DNA of 64,000 nucleotides from Coriobacteriia bacterium (GTDB lineage Bacteria; Actinomycetota; Coriobacteriia; Coriobacteriales; Eggerthellaceae), in NCBI GenBank assembly GCA_030537355.1, contig JAUNNF010000006.1:62001-126000 (forward strand). Direction: 5' to 3'. The notes under the pieces were generated by a model, which was not told where the DNA came from, made no database searches, and saw only the letters and a list, made by a program, of their open reading frames with translations. This document shows, piece by piece, positions 26,911 to 35,580 of this stretch; the stretch's first letter is position 1; the number at the start of each line of letters is the position of its first letter. The translations under genes and the position numbers were made by a program.

Positions 26911-27003
26911 TGGCGGAGGAGGAGGGATTCGAACCCTCGTGACCACTAACGTGGCCAAACAGTTTTCGAGACTGCCGCCTTACGACCTCTCGGCCACTCC
27001 TCC
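26911..27003 (-). tRNA. tRNA-Ser (CGA)
   Basis: Minus-strand class II tRNA of 93 bases. Acceptor GGAGGAG/CTCCTCC, anticodon loop CTCGAAA (CGA), a long variable arm (TTTGGCCACGTTAGTGGTCA), T-loop TTCGAAT and encoded CCA. It is separated by one base from the second tRNA-Ser. Confidence 0.92.
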
Positions 27004-27004
27004 A

Positions 27005-27096
27005 TGGCGGAGAGATGGGGATTCGAACCCCAGATACCCGGTTAGGGCATACACGATTTCCAATCGTGCTCCTTCGGCCAGCTCGGACATCTCTCC
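27005..27096 (-). tRNA. tRNA-Ser (GGA)
   Basis: Minus-strand class II tRNA of 92 bases. Acceptor GGAGAGA/TCTCTCC, anticodon arm CGATT-loop-AATCG with GGA, a long variable arm, T-loop TTCGAAT and encoded CCA. Its 5' end lies five bases after the htrA stop codon, so it probably has no promoter of its own. Confidence 0.92.
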
Positions 27097-27101
27097 TTAA
27101 A

Positions 27102-28376
27102 TTAGTACCCGAAAAAGTATTTCCATAAATCCTCGTAATTAGGGTTTGTACCACTCTTTTGTTTTTGAGTGCTCTTTTGCTGAGTTTGACCTTCGTCAGA
27201 TCCAAGAGTTACTTCTACTGTGTCGGTATGACCATCTCTATATACTTGCATTTCAACTTTATCTCCTGGATTGTGACCTCGTATTGCAAGTAATAAATCA
27301 TTACTTGTGGCAACATCTTTATCGTCAACTTTGGTAATTATGTTTCCGACTTTGAGTCCTGCTTTATCTGCAGGGCCACCATTTGTGACTCCATTAATAT
27401 AAGCTCCGCCAGAAACGTTCCATCCATATTGTTTTGCAGCATTTTGATCAACAGTTGTAATTGATACACCTAATTGAGCATGAGATGGCGTTTTACCTTC
27501 CATGATTTGTTTAGCTAAATCGATTGCATAATTTACTGGTATTGCAAAACCAACACCAGAATAATTACCTGAGTTTGATTGAATTAGAGCATTGATACCA
27601 ATTAATTGTCCGTTTTTATCTACAAGTGCTCCACCGCTGTTTCCTGGATTGATAGCCGCGTCTGTTTGAATTAAGTTTGTGTAAACCTTACTTGAGCCAT
27701 CAGATTGTGATGAAACAACTTGGCTTCTTGATTTGGCTGAAACAATTCCAGTTGATACAGATTGTTCCAGACCAAATGGGCTTCCGATTGCCATAACCCA
27801 TTCGCCAATTTTAATTTTGTCACTGTCTGAAAGCTCTATTGGCTTTAAGCCTTTTGCATCTTTTAATTTAATTACAGCAATATCACTAGAAGCATCCTCG
27901 CCAACTTTTGTAGCTTCTTTAAGTTCGCCATTTGCTGTTGCTTTAATTGTTGCAGCTCCTTCAATAACATGCTGATTAGTAATTATATAGCCATCTTCGC
28001 TAAGTATAACTCCACTTCCAAGTGATGATAGTTGAGCTTCAGAGCCAGCTGTTTTCTGAGAGTATACGTTGATTGAAACAACGCTTGGTAAGCATTTATT
28101 CGCAACGGCTTCAGCTAATGTTTCTGAATCATCGCTTTGAGTAATAGCCGTAGAAGATGTTGAACCAATAGTTGTTTTACCACAAGCACCAATAATTAAT
28201 GCGATAATTAGTACAATTATACATGCTGCCAATGCTCCTAAAAATGCTATAACAAAAATTCTTTTATCTTTGTCACTAAATTTCTTCTTTATCGGATTAG
28301 AACGATATGTGCCATTAGTTTTGAACTCAACTTTAGTTCCACCACTAAAAGCTGATTTTTTATCTTCTATTGCCAT
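27102..28376 (-). CDS. HtrA/DegP-type membrane serine protease with PDZ domain
   Basis: 424 residues. A cytoplasmic N-terminus of about 38 residues leads to one transmembrane helix (about 41-63). The trypsin-like domain carries the triad H136 (TNQHVIEG), D165 (SDIAVIKL) and S247 (NPGNSGGAL). A C-terminal PDZ domain covers about 305-400, followed by a Gln/Lys-rich tail. It is expected to degrade or chaperone misfolded exported proteins at the outer face of the membrane. A strong AAAGGAGG site precedes the ATG. It is divergent from the sortase and is followed within five bases by two tRNA-Ser genes. Confidence 0.92.
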   Translation of the reverse strand: MAIEDKKSAFSGGTKVEFKTNGTYRSNPIKKKFSDKDKRIFVIAFLGALAACIIVLIIALIIGACGKTTIGSTSSTAITQSDDSETLAEAVANKCLPSVVSINVYSQKTAGSEAQLSSLGSGVILSEDGYIITNQHVIEGAATIKATANGELKEATKVGEDASSDIAVIKLKDAKGLKPIELSDSDKIKIGEWVMAIGSPFGLEQSVSTGIVSAKSRSQVVSSQSDGSSKVYTNLIQTDAAINPGNSGGALVDKNGQLIGINALIQSNSGNYSGVGFAIPVNYAIDLAKQIMEGKTPSHAQLGVSITTVDQNAAKQYGWNVSGGAYINGVTNGGPADKAGLKVGNIITKVDDKDVATSNDLLLAIRGHNPGDKVEMQVYRDGHTDTVEVTLGSDEGQTQQKSTQKQKSGTNPNYEDLWKYFFGY

Positions 28377-28451
28377 TGTTCCTCCTTTGTTTTGTGTAGC
28401 TATTTTACACCTTTTAGTTTAAGTCTTGGTAATAATATGTATTTTTTAAGC

Positions 28452-28457
28452 TATAAT
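28452..28457 (+). promoter_or_regulatory. -10 element for a probably leaderless sortase mRNA
   Basis: TATAAT, then eight bases, then the GTG start at 28466. The predicted transcription start falls on or within two bases of the initiation codon. There is no Shine-Dalgarno sequence. No well-placed -35 was found. Confidence 0.5.
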
Positions 28458-28465
28458 TAAACTTT

Positions 28466-29401
28466 GTGAAAGATGATTTAGAAAATATACCAAGTACTGA
28501 AGAAAATATTGAAGGTGCTCATTTTGGTAAGCATGTTTCTCAGTATGATAATTATGGACGTGCTGGTTCAAAGCATGCAAAATCATTTGATAAAATGTAT
28601 CAAGCTTATGATGGTAGTGTAGCAGCTAAACCTAAGAAAAAGCGAAAAGGCCCAGTTTTTTGGATTTCATTATTTATTATGATTGCTGCATTAATTGCCA
28701 TTGCAGTTCTTGTAGGTGGCTATGTTGAGGGCTGTATGAAATATAAAAATATTGCCGATGACGTTTTTAAAGATCGAAACGAGCTTAACCTTGCTGATAT
28801 GAAAGTAGATTGGGATAAATTGTTGGCTACAAATCCTGATACTGTAGGATGGGTTTACTGTCCTGATACTGCTATTAATTATCCAGTTGTTCATACAGAC
28901 AATAATGATAAATACTTAAAGACCTCTTTTGAAGGATATCAAAGTTATGTTTCATATGGCACTATTTTTGTTGATTACCATAATAAGCATGATCTTTCTG
29001 ATCAAAATATTGTTTCTTATGGTCATCATATGAACGATGGTTCTATGTATTCAGCAATTGCAGATATGAAAGAAGAAGATTTTCTAAATTCTCATAAAAC
29101 AATTTACTTTTTAACTCCTAATGGTAATTACAGATTATGTGCATTTACTCTTTGTCATGTTGATGCTAGTGAGCCTATCGTACAAACCAATTTTAGTACG
29201 CCACAAAAAATGACAGATTATATACAAGATAAGATTAATAGAGGAGTTTCTCATTTGCAACCTAGCATTCCAGATCCTGCCTTAATGTCTAAAATTTTTA
29301 CTTTTTCTACATGTGACAATTATCTAACTGATGGTCGATATATTTTATTTGCATATGTTGCAGAATCAACAGTTGCAGGAGTTAATGGTCTGGAGAAATA
29401 A
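28466..29401 (+). CDS. class B sortase
   Basis: 311 residues. A lysine-rich cytoplasmic segment (55-62) is followed by one transmembrane helix (about 65-87). The sortase B domain has TVGWVYCPDTAINYPVV, YGTIFVDY and SYGHHMNDGSMY with the catalytic His at 187 or 188. C283 is in TFSTCDN and R291 in DGRYIL. It should attach sorting-signal proteins to peptidoglycan or link pilin-like subunits. No substrate gene with a recognisable sorting signal was found next to it. The start is GTG, and the upstream signals suggest a leaderless mRNA. The downstream gene follows after two bases. Confidence 0.92.
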   Translation: MKDDLENIPSTEENIEGAHFGKHVSQYDNYGRAGSKHAKSFDKMYQAYDGSVAAKPKKKRKGPVFWISLFIMIAALIAIAVLVGGYVEGCMKYKNIADDVFKDRNELNLADMKVDWDKLLATNPDTVGWVYCPDTAINYPVVHTDNNDKYLKTSFEGYQSYVSYGTIFVDYHNKHDLSDQNIVSYGHHMNDGSMYSAIADMKEEDFLNSHKTIYFLTPNGNYRLCAFTLCHVDASEPIVQTNFSTPQKMTDYIQDKINRGVSHLQPSIPDPALMSKIFTFSTCDNYLTDGRYILFAYVAESTVAGVNGLEK

Positions 29402-29403
29402 AT

Positions 29404-30510
29404 TTGCGTTTTATCAAGAATAATATTCAGAAGATCCTCATTGGTATAATAATTATTGTTGTTTTGGCTGTAGCCTTACTTAGAGGTGATCAGTTTTTGG
29501 AGCTTATAAATACCATGAAAGATGGGTCTCCAATTCCTCTTGTTCTTGCAATATTAACCCAGTTATGCAAATATTTCGCTCAGAGTTTTGCTTATTCCTT
29601 TAGTTTTAAGGCAGTAGGTGAAAAAATGCGTGCTAGAGATACGCTCCCTCTTGTTTTTGGTACATTTTTTATGAATACTATTGCTCCGTCTATGAACTTG
29701 GCAGGAACTACATTAGTTGTAGATGATGCAAGACGTAGAGGTATTGATCCTGGCAAATCTACATCAGCTGCTCTTCTTATGCAGATTACCATCGATGGTG
29801 CATTTACAACAGTTATGATCTGCGCATTTGCTCTATTGCTTTTTACTGTAGGCTTAAATCCATTATGGATTATCATGGGAAGTGTTGTTGTATGTCTTGT
29901 ATTATTTATGATTGGCATTCTTGTTATGGCCAAGAAAAATCCTAAGTTCTTGTATTTTTTCTTAGGAAAAGTTGAAAAGCTTGTCAATAAAATTGCTTCT
30001 AAGTTTACTAAAAAACCAGTTAAACCTTGGGCAGAGAGAATCGTTGGTAATTTTAGTGAAGCTTCAAGTTTAGTATCAAAGAATATGAAATGGGTTTTTG
30101 CAGCTTATGGTTGTTCTTTGTTTGCAAGTATATGTGAGCTCACTTGCTTTGCTTTATGCGGTATTGCATTTGGTATTTATCAACCAGAACCTCTAATTTG
30201 TGGTTACGTTGTAGCTACTTTATTTGCGATGATATCTATTACTCCACAAGGTGTAGGTGTGGTAGAAGCTATGGTTGTTGTTGCATTTGCCGCTTATGGT
30301 GAGAATGCAGCAGCTGCAACGGCTACTGGTCTTGTTTATCGAGGTATAGTATTCTGGATGCCATTTGGTATTGGTGCAGTTCTTATGACTCAGCTTAAAG
30401 CATTTAAAGGTGCTACTAAAAAATCTGTTAAAGAAGTTGTAGACAAACGAGAAGAGTTTGAAGAAACAGGTGGAGTGACCTTTAAGGAGTTCGGCGAAAA
30501 AGACGTCTAA
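29404..30510 (+). CDS. LPG-synthase-TM/UPF0104 family membrane protein
   Basis: 368 residues with about eight hydrophobic segments. It matches the flippase-like membrane domain of lysylphosphatidylglycerol synthase (YbhN/AglD group). The marker segments are NTIAPSMNLAGTT in the first half and ISITPQGVGVVEA in the second, typical of this family. There is no aminoacyl-transferase domain. A role in moving or modifying lipids or lipid-linked sugars is inferred. TTG is the start, with GGAG eight bases upstream. The 3' end overlaps ppk on the other strand by 29 bases. Confidence 0.82.
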   Translation: MRFIKNNIQKILIGIIIIVVLAVALLRGDQFLELINTMKDGSPIPLVLAILTQLCKYFAQSFAYSFSFKAVGEKMRARDTLPLVFGTFFMNTIAPSMNLAGTTLVVDDARRRGIDPGKSTSAALLMQITIDGAFTTVMICAFALLLFTVGLNPLWIIMGSVVVCLVLFMIGILVMAKKNPKFLYFFLGKVEKLVNKIASKFTKKPVKPWAERIVGNFSEASSLVSKNMKWVFAAYGCSLFASICELTCFALCGIAFGIYQPEPLICGYVVATLFAMISITPQGVGVVEAMVVVAFAAYGENAAAATATGLVYRGIVFWMPFGIGAVLMTQLKAFKGATKKSVKEVVDKREEFEETGGVTFKEFGEKDV

Positions 30511-32668
30511 AGAAGCCAGCTTTTTTCTCCTTTGATCTTAATGTTTTTTCTGCTTCTTCAGCTGATTTTTGATAAGACTCTTTAATTAGTTCTATTTGTG
30601 CGTCAAAGTCACCTTGTGGTTTTGTATATTCTCCATCAAATTGCAATTCCCTTAATTTAGATGTGTCTCTCAAACATGTAATGATGTAGTCTTGCACTTT
30701 AATTCTTAAATCATCTTTTAATATAGGCCATGCTACTTCAACTCTTTTGTCCATATTTCTTGTCATTAAATCTGCGCTTGATAGGTATATTTTCATATTA
30801 TCAATTGGTCCAAAACCATATATACGAGAATGTTCAAGCAGCCTTCCAACAATAGATACGACTTTAATATTGTCAGTATATTTTTTAATTCCAGGTTTTA
30901 AACAACTGATTCCTCGGCATAAAATAATTGTTTTAACACCAGCCTTATTTGCTTTTACTAGGTGTTTAATGATGTCAACATCAGTAACAGAATTTGTTTT
31001 AAAGAATATACCACAAGGTAATCCCTGCATTTTTTTGTTTATTTGATCGTCAATATTAGCAATTACTCTATTTTTTATCTGCATAGGAGCTACACACATT
31101 AATGAATAATTGTCAGAGATGTTTTCTAATGCCATGTTACGGAAAAATTCTTCTGCGTCCTTACCAAAAGCATAGTTAGATGTGAAATAGGCAAAATCAG
31201 TATATAGCTTAGCAGTCACCTCATGATAGTTACCAGTTCCGAATTGTGTAATACGTTGTATTTGACCATGCCGTTTGCGTCTTGTGATTAAGCATACTTT
31301 GCTGTGTACTTTATAATTTTCGAATCCATAGAGCACTTTTGCACCAGCTTCTTCAAAACGTTGTGACCATTGAATGTTGTTACCTTCGTCAAATCTAGCT
31401 CTAAGCTCGAGTAAGGTTGTAACATCTTTTCCGTTTTCTGCAGCAGCAATTAGGGCTTCTGCTAATCTTGATTGGTCTGCAAGTCTATATAAAGTAATTC
31501 TGATAGACAAAACATCTACGTCATTTGCAGCTTCTTGTACAAGCTTAACCATAGGATCAAAGCTTTCATATGGGTAGCTAATTAGATAATCTCGATGAGA
31601 TACTTGGTCTAAGATGCTTTTATCTGGATCTAATTCAGCAGGCCATTGTGGGGTAAAAGGTTTGTATGTCAGTTTATTGCGAGTTTTCTCACTTACTAAA
31701 TCTTTCAGATCAGCACAGTAACTCATGTCAAGTGGTACAAGTGTTGTAAAAAGTTGATTGTCTCGAAGCATTAATTTTTGTTTTAGGTAAGCTTTAACTG
31801 TTTTTGACAATGGTCGTTCACTCACAAGTCTAACTGGTGCTAGGCGAGTACGTTTTTTTAGAATACGTTTCATATGTTCTCTAAAATCGTCGCCAATTTC
31901 ATCCGTTCCTTCTATAACGTCTAAGTCAGCGTTTCTTGTTACCATAATAATATTTGTATGTTTAACCTTGTACATACTAAAAATACTTTTTACTTCCAGT
32001 TGAATTATTTGTTCAAGTAATGTGTATTGAACTCCCTCATCTGAAGGTAATTTGATAATGCGCTTACATCTTGGAGGCATAGGTATTATGCCTAGTGTTG
32101 TATCTGTATCTTCAAGACGAACGATAACAAAAATAGAACCATTCTCAAGGTGTGGAAATGGATGATGTGGATTTATAATTTGTGGGGCCAAAAATGGCAT
32201 CACATTCTCTTCCATATATTTGTGTACATATTTCTTTTGTTTACTGTTTAGTTCACTACCCATTAAATAAGTAAGTCCACGCTTCGATAATTTATCGTTG
32301 ATTTCTTTGAATGTTTTTTCTTGTATTTTTAAGAGACGATAGCATTCTTTGTTGATTGCATCAATTTGTTGACGAGGAGTCATGCCACTTTTATTGTCAT
32401 AAACTGTTTCTTTAACCAGAGTTAAATCTGTAATGCTTCCGACTCTAACCATATAAAATTCTTGCAAGTTTGAACTAAATATTGATGTAAAGTTCATACG
32501 CTCAAGTAATGGATTATCAGAATTTTTACCTTGATCAAGTACGCGTTCGTTGAATTTTAACCAAGAGAGTTCACGATTTTGTAAATAAACAGGCGTTTTT
32601 ACTTTTGTTTTTATTTTGTATTCAGCAAGCTGTTTTTTGTCAACAGTCTTTATGCTCTTTTTCGCCAT
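30482..32668 (-). CDS. ppk: polyphosphate kinase 1
   Basis: 728 residues, typical PPK1 length. The N-terminal block YLQNRELSWLKFNERVL, then SNLQEFYMVRVG, are family marks. The catalytic histidine that becomes phosphorylated is H455 in ENYKVHSKVCLITRR. The second phospholipase-D-like half has GPIDNMKIYLSSADLMTRNMDKRVE. PPK1 polymerises inorganic polyphosphate from ATP. The ribosome-binding site is AGGAAAGGA. The C-terminal tail is short and basic (GFFRRLFRRTP) and lies in the overlap with the convergent gene. Confidence 0.95.
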   Translation of the reverse strand: MAKKSIKTVDKKQLAEYKIKTKVKTPVYLQNRELSWLKFNERVLDQGKNSDNPLLERMNFTSIFSSNLQEFYMVRVGSITDLTLVKETVYDNKSGMTPRQQIDAINKECYRLLKIQEKTFKEINDKLSKRGLTYLMGSELNSKQKKYVHKYMEENVMPFLAPQIINPHHPFPHLENGSIFVIVRLEDTDTTLGIIPMPPRCKRIIKLPSDEGVQYTLLEQIIQLEVKSIFSMYKVKHTNIIMVTRNADLDVIEGTDEIGDDFREHMKRILKKRTRLAPVRLVSERPLSKTVKAYLKQKLMLRDNQLFTTLVPLDMSYCADLKDLVSEKTRNKLTYKPFTPQWPAELDPDKSILDQVSHRDYLISYPYESFDPMVKLVQEAANDVDVLSIRITLYRLADQSRLAEALIAAAENGKDVTTLLELRARFDEGNNIQWSQRFEEAGAKVLYGFENYKVHSKVCLITRRKRHGQIQRITQFGTGNYHEVTAKLYTDFAYFTSNYAFGKDAEEFFRNMALENISDNYSLMCVAPMQIKNRVIANIDDQINKKMQGLPCGIFFKTNSVTDVDIIKHLVKANKAGVKTIILCRGISCLKPGIKKYTDNIKVVSIVGRLLEHSRIYGFGPIDNMKIYLSSADLMTRNMDKRVEVAWPILKDDLRIKVQDYIITCLRDTSKLRELQFDGEYTKPQGDFDAQIELIKESYQKSAEEAEKTLRSKEKKAGFFRRLFRRTP

Positions 32669-32684
32669 TTAATCATCCTTTCCT

Positions 32685-32700
32685 CTATAATACATTATAG
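32685..32700. promoter_or_regulatory. palindromic back-to-back -10 boxes for ppk and the ABC-F gene
   Basis: A perfect inverted repeat, CTATAAT-AC-ATTATAG. Its plus strand gives TATAAT at 32686-32691 for the ABC-F gene, eight bases before GTG 32700. Its minus strand gives TATAAT at 32699-32694 for ppk, whose ATG follows about 25 bases later with a good ribosome-binding site. The two boxes are two bases apart. Confidence 0.55.
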
Positions 32701-34619
32701 TGATTATACAGATAGAAAATATAGAAAAAACATATCCTGGCAAAACATTATTTACAGATGTTAATCTTCGCTTACAAGAAGGTGACAGATTAGCTTTAGT
32801 CGGTGATAACGGAGCAGGTAAAACAACCCTACTTAATATTATTTCAGGCGAAGAGACTCCAGATTCTGGCCATATTACTAAAGCTCGAGATATTAAAATA
32901 GGCTATCTCACTCAAGAAGCAATTGAAATGGGAGAAAATTCCACATTTGATGAAGTTATAGAATCACAACACACTATTCTCGATATCAAAAAACGCTTAC
33001 AAGAGCTAGAAAACAATATGGATGATTTGGAAGAATATGGCAAGCTTCAAGATAAATATGAGTCAATGGGAGGTTATGAGTTAAAAGCAAAAGTAAACTC
33101 TGTTCTTTTCGGCTTAGGTTTTAAGGAAGAAGATTTAAGCAGAAAAACTACTGAATTTTCAGGTGGGTGGCAAATGAGAATAGCTTTGGCTAAATTGCTA
33201 GTTCAAAAACCTGAAGTTTTGCTTTTGGACGAACCAACAAATCATCTTGATCTAGAAAGTGTTACTTGGCTAGAAAATTTTTTGAAAGATTATAGCGGGT
33301 CTATAATAGTTGTTAGTCACGATAGAGAATTTCTTGACAATATGGTTAACCAGGTAGCTGATTTAAACAATGGCAATATTAAGTTATATAAAGGAAACTA
33401 TTCAAAATTTATTAAAGATAGAGATTTATATATAGAGCAACTTAAAAATAAACGAAAACGTCAGTTAGATGAAATGCACAGGTTAGAAGTTTTTGTTGAG
33501 CGATTTAGATATAAAGCTACAAAGGCTAGGCAAGCACAAGAGCGGCAAGCTCGGCTTGATCGCATAAGAGAAGAACTTATAGAAATTCCTGAATCACGGA
33601 AAAAGATCCATTTTAAATTTAAACAACCTCCTAGAACAGGAGATTTGGTTGTACATGCTAATCAAATATCTAAGCGTTATGGTGATAATGTCGTCTATGA
33701 GAATGCTGATTTTAAAATGTATAGAGGAGATAAAATTGCTCTTGTTGGGCCCAATGGCTCTGGTAAGTCAACTCTTCTAAAAATGATTGCAGGGACATTA
33801 AAGCCAGATTCTGGCAAAGTCAAATACGGCGTTCATGTGACTCATATGTATTATGCACAGCATCAGTTAGATGAGTTAAATACAGAAAACACTGTATTTG
33901 AAGAACTTGATAATGCTGCTTCTGGCTGGACTATGGGACAAGTGAGAAGTTTACTAGGAGCATTCCTTTTTAAGGGTGATGATATAGAAAAAAAAGTATC
34001 TGTCTTGTCAGGAGGTGAAAAGTCCCGTCTTGCTCTCGCAAAAATGTTAGTTGAACCTGCCCCGTTTCTATGCTTGGATGAGCCAACAAACCATCTCGAC
34101 ATCTCAAGCTCTGATGTGTTAGAGACTGCTTTAAAAGAATTTGAAGGGACAATACTTTTTATCACTCATGATAGGCACTTAATAAATAACGTATGCAATA
34201 AGGTTGTCGAAATAATACCAGGTAAAATTACATTATATGATGGTAATTATGAGTATTATCAGTATAAAAAAGAAATGCTGGATAAGCCAAATGAATATGC
34301 AAATGCTGTTCCAAGAGTCAGAGATAGAAAGAAAAAATCAAAAGAACAAAAGCGTGTAGAAGCCGAGCGACGTAATGCAATTTATGCAGCCACACATGGG
34401 CTTAAAGACAGACTCGCTGATATAAATGCTGAACTTAATGGCAAACGAAAAAGATTAGAAGAACTAAATGAAATTTTATCAGATCCAAAATTTTATACAG
34501 AGAGAGATGATAGTCAAAGTATAATAAAGGAACATGGAGAGCTAAAGAAAAACATTCAGTTTTTAGAAGACGAATGGTTAGATATAAGTGAGAAGATTGA
34601 GGAGGCACAGAATGCGTAA
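32700..34619 (+). CDS. ABC-F family ATPase
   Basis: 639 residues with two ABC domains and no membrane segment. Walker A motifs are GDNGAGKTT and GPNGSGKST. Signature and Walker B regions are FSGGWQMRIALAKLL...LLLDEPTNHLD and LSGGEKSRLALAKML...LCLDEPTNHLD. An interdomain linker (about 240-320) is basic and helical, and the C-terminal region is a coiled coil rich in Arg and Lys. ABC-F proteins act on ribosomes as translation factors or give antibiotic resistance, and which applies here cannot be told. The GTG start has no Shine-Dalgarno. A TATAAT eight bases upstream suggests a leaderless mRNA. It overlaps the next gene by eight bases. Confidence 0.92.
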   Translation: MIIQIENIEKTYPGKTLFTDVNLRLQEGDRLALVGDNGAGKTTLLNIISGEETPDSGHITKARDIKIGYLTQEAIEMGENSTFDEVIESQHTILDIKKRLQELENNMDDLEEYGKLQDKYESMGGYELKAKVNSVLFGLGFKEEDLSRKTTEFSGGWQMRIALAKLLVQKPEVLLLDEPTNHLDLESVTWLENFLKDYSGSIIVVSHDREFLDNMVNQVADLNNGNIKLYKGNYSKFIKDRDLYIEQLKNKRKRQLDEMHRLEVFVERFRYKATKARQAQERQARLDRIREELIEIPESRKKIHFKFKQPPRTGDLVVHANQISKRYGDNVVYENADFKMYRGDKIALVGPNGSGKSTLLKMIAGTLKPDSGKVKYGVHVTHMYYAQHQLDELNTENTVFEELDNAASGWTMGQVRSLLGAFLFKGDDIEKKVSVLSGGEKSRLALAKMLVEPAPFLCLDEPTNHLDISSSDVLETALKEFEGTILFITHDRHLINNVCNKVVEIIPGKITLYDGNYEYYQYKKEMLDKPNEYANAVPRVRDRKKKSKEQKRVEAERRNAIYAATHGLKDRLADINAELNGKRKRLEELNEILSDPKFYTERDDSQSIIKEHGELKKNIQFLEDEWLDISEKIEEAQNA

Positions 34620-35580
34620 AATAATGGGTTTAACCGTACTGACTTGTTTGTTAAGTGTATTAGTTTTTAGTGCATGTAATTCATCTAAGACAATTGACGC
34701 CAATGAACTTAAAGCTAATTCAAAGACTGATGCCGCATATAATACAAAATATTTACAAGGTTTAATGGATAAAGCTTCAGATGAAAAAGCTACTATTATT
34801 TTACCTGAAGGTAAATTTTATTTTGCTGAGCAAGAGACTTTATTTGACGGACAAGAAACTTATGCAATTAAATGTAGAAATAACGTAACAGTAACTGGCG
34901 CTGGAACAAAAACTATTTTGTATCCTATTGGTGAGATTGGGCCTGATAGAAGTGGCGGAATTGATATGTTCTTCTTTAATGATTATAGGGAATCAAATTT
35001 CACTAACCCTAACTATCTGGAGAATGCCAACTTTAATAATTTTGTCATAGATGGCGCCAATACAAAACTCTCTCATTACAATACAGCAGGAAAAGGCTTT
35101 ATGATTAATCTTTTTAAAAATTGTAATTTTGAAAAACTCATAGTTAGAAACATAGATGCTACTGGAATAGGCATTGACTGCCCTGTTAACTCAACCATTA
35201 AAGATTGTATAACAGAAAATTGTGGTAAGTCTGCAACATTACAAGATCAAGGTGCTAGTGGCATTGGAATAGGCTTTGGTTATTCTGCTGATGAGTCTCT
35301 AACTATTTCTAATTGCCAATGTTTTGGAAGTAAAAAATTTGGTATTTTCTTTGAATGGCAAGGAAGGTGGAATTCTACTACCGAAAAAGCTTATTCGCAT
35401 AAAGATCATAAAAAATTCTTGATAGAAAATTGTTATGCTTCAAAAAATGAATTCGCTGACCTTGGTGGTCTATATTCTTATGATGTTGAGTATAATAATT
35501 GTTTCGGAGATAAATACTATTTTGGTCCAAATTCAAGTGGAAATTTAATTGACGGGAAGGAGTACAATGGAAACAAGTAG
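34612..35580 (+). CDS. lipoprotein with predicted right-handed beta-helix
   Basis: 322 residues from ATG 34612, which has GAGGAGG upstream. A lipoprotein signal peptide ends VLVFSAC, with the acylated cysteine at 22. The remainder has repeated short hydrophobic strands with Asn and Gly turns, such as NCNFEKLIVRNI, STIKDCITENC and ESLTISNCQCFG. These resemble pectate-lyase-like parallel beta-helix coils, and an opening block APYN-like segment with ILPEGKFYF fits that class. A polysaccharide-binding or -degrading role is inferred, and no catalytic residues are assigned. It overlaps the ABC-F gene upstream and the DUF4434 gene downstream by 14 bases. Confidence 0.75.
   Translation: MRKIMGLTVLTCLLSVLVFSACNSSKTIDANELKANSKTDAAYNTKYLQGLMDKASDEKATIILPEGKFYFAEQETLFDGQETYAIKCRNNVTVTGAGTKTILYPIGEIGPDRSGGIDMFFFNDYRESNFTNPNYLENANFNNFVIDGANTKLSHYNTAGKGFMINLFKNCNFEKLIVRNIDATGIGIDCPVNSTIKDCITENCGKSATLQDQGASGIGIGFGYSADESLTISNCQCFGSKKFGIFFEWQGRWNSTTEKAYSHKDHKKFLIENCYASKNEFADLGGLYSYDVEYNNCFGDKYYFGPNSSGNLIDGKEYNGNK

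Noticed and set aside
26900-27205. A 101-codon minus-strand frame across both tRNA-Ser genes
   Set aside because: It is made of tRNA sequence and part of the htrA C-terminus in another frame; both tRNAs fold well.
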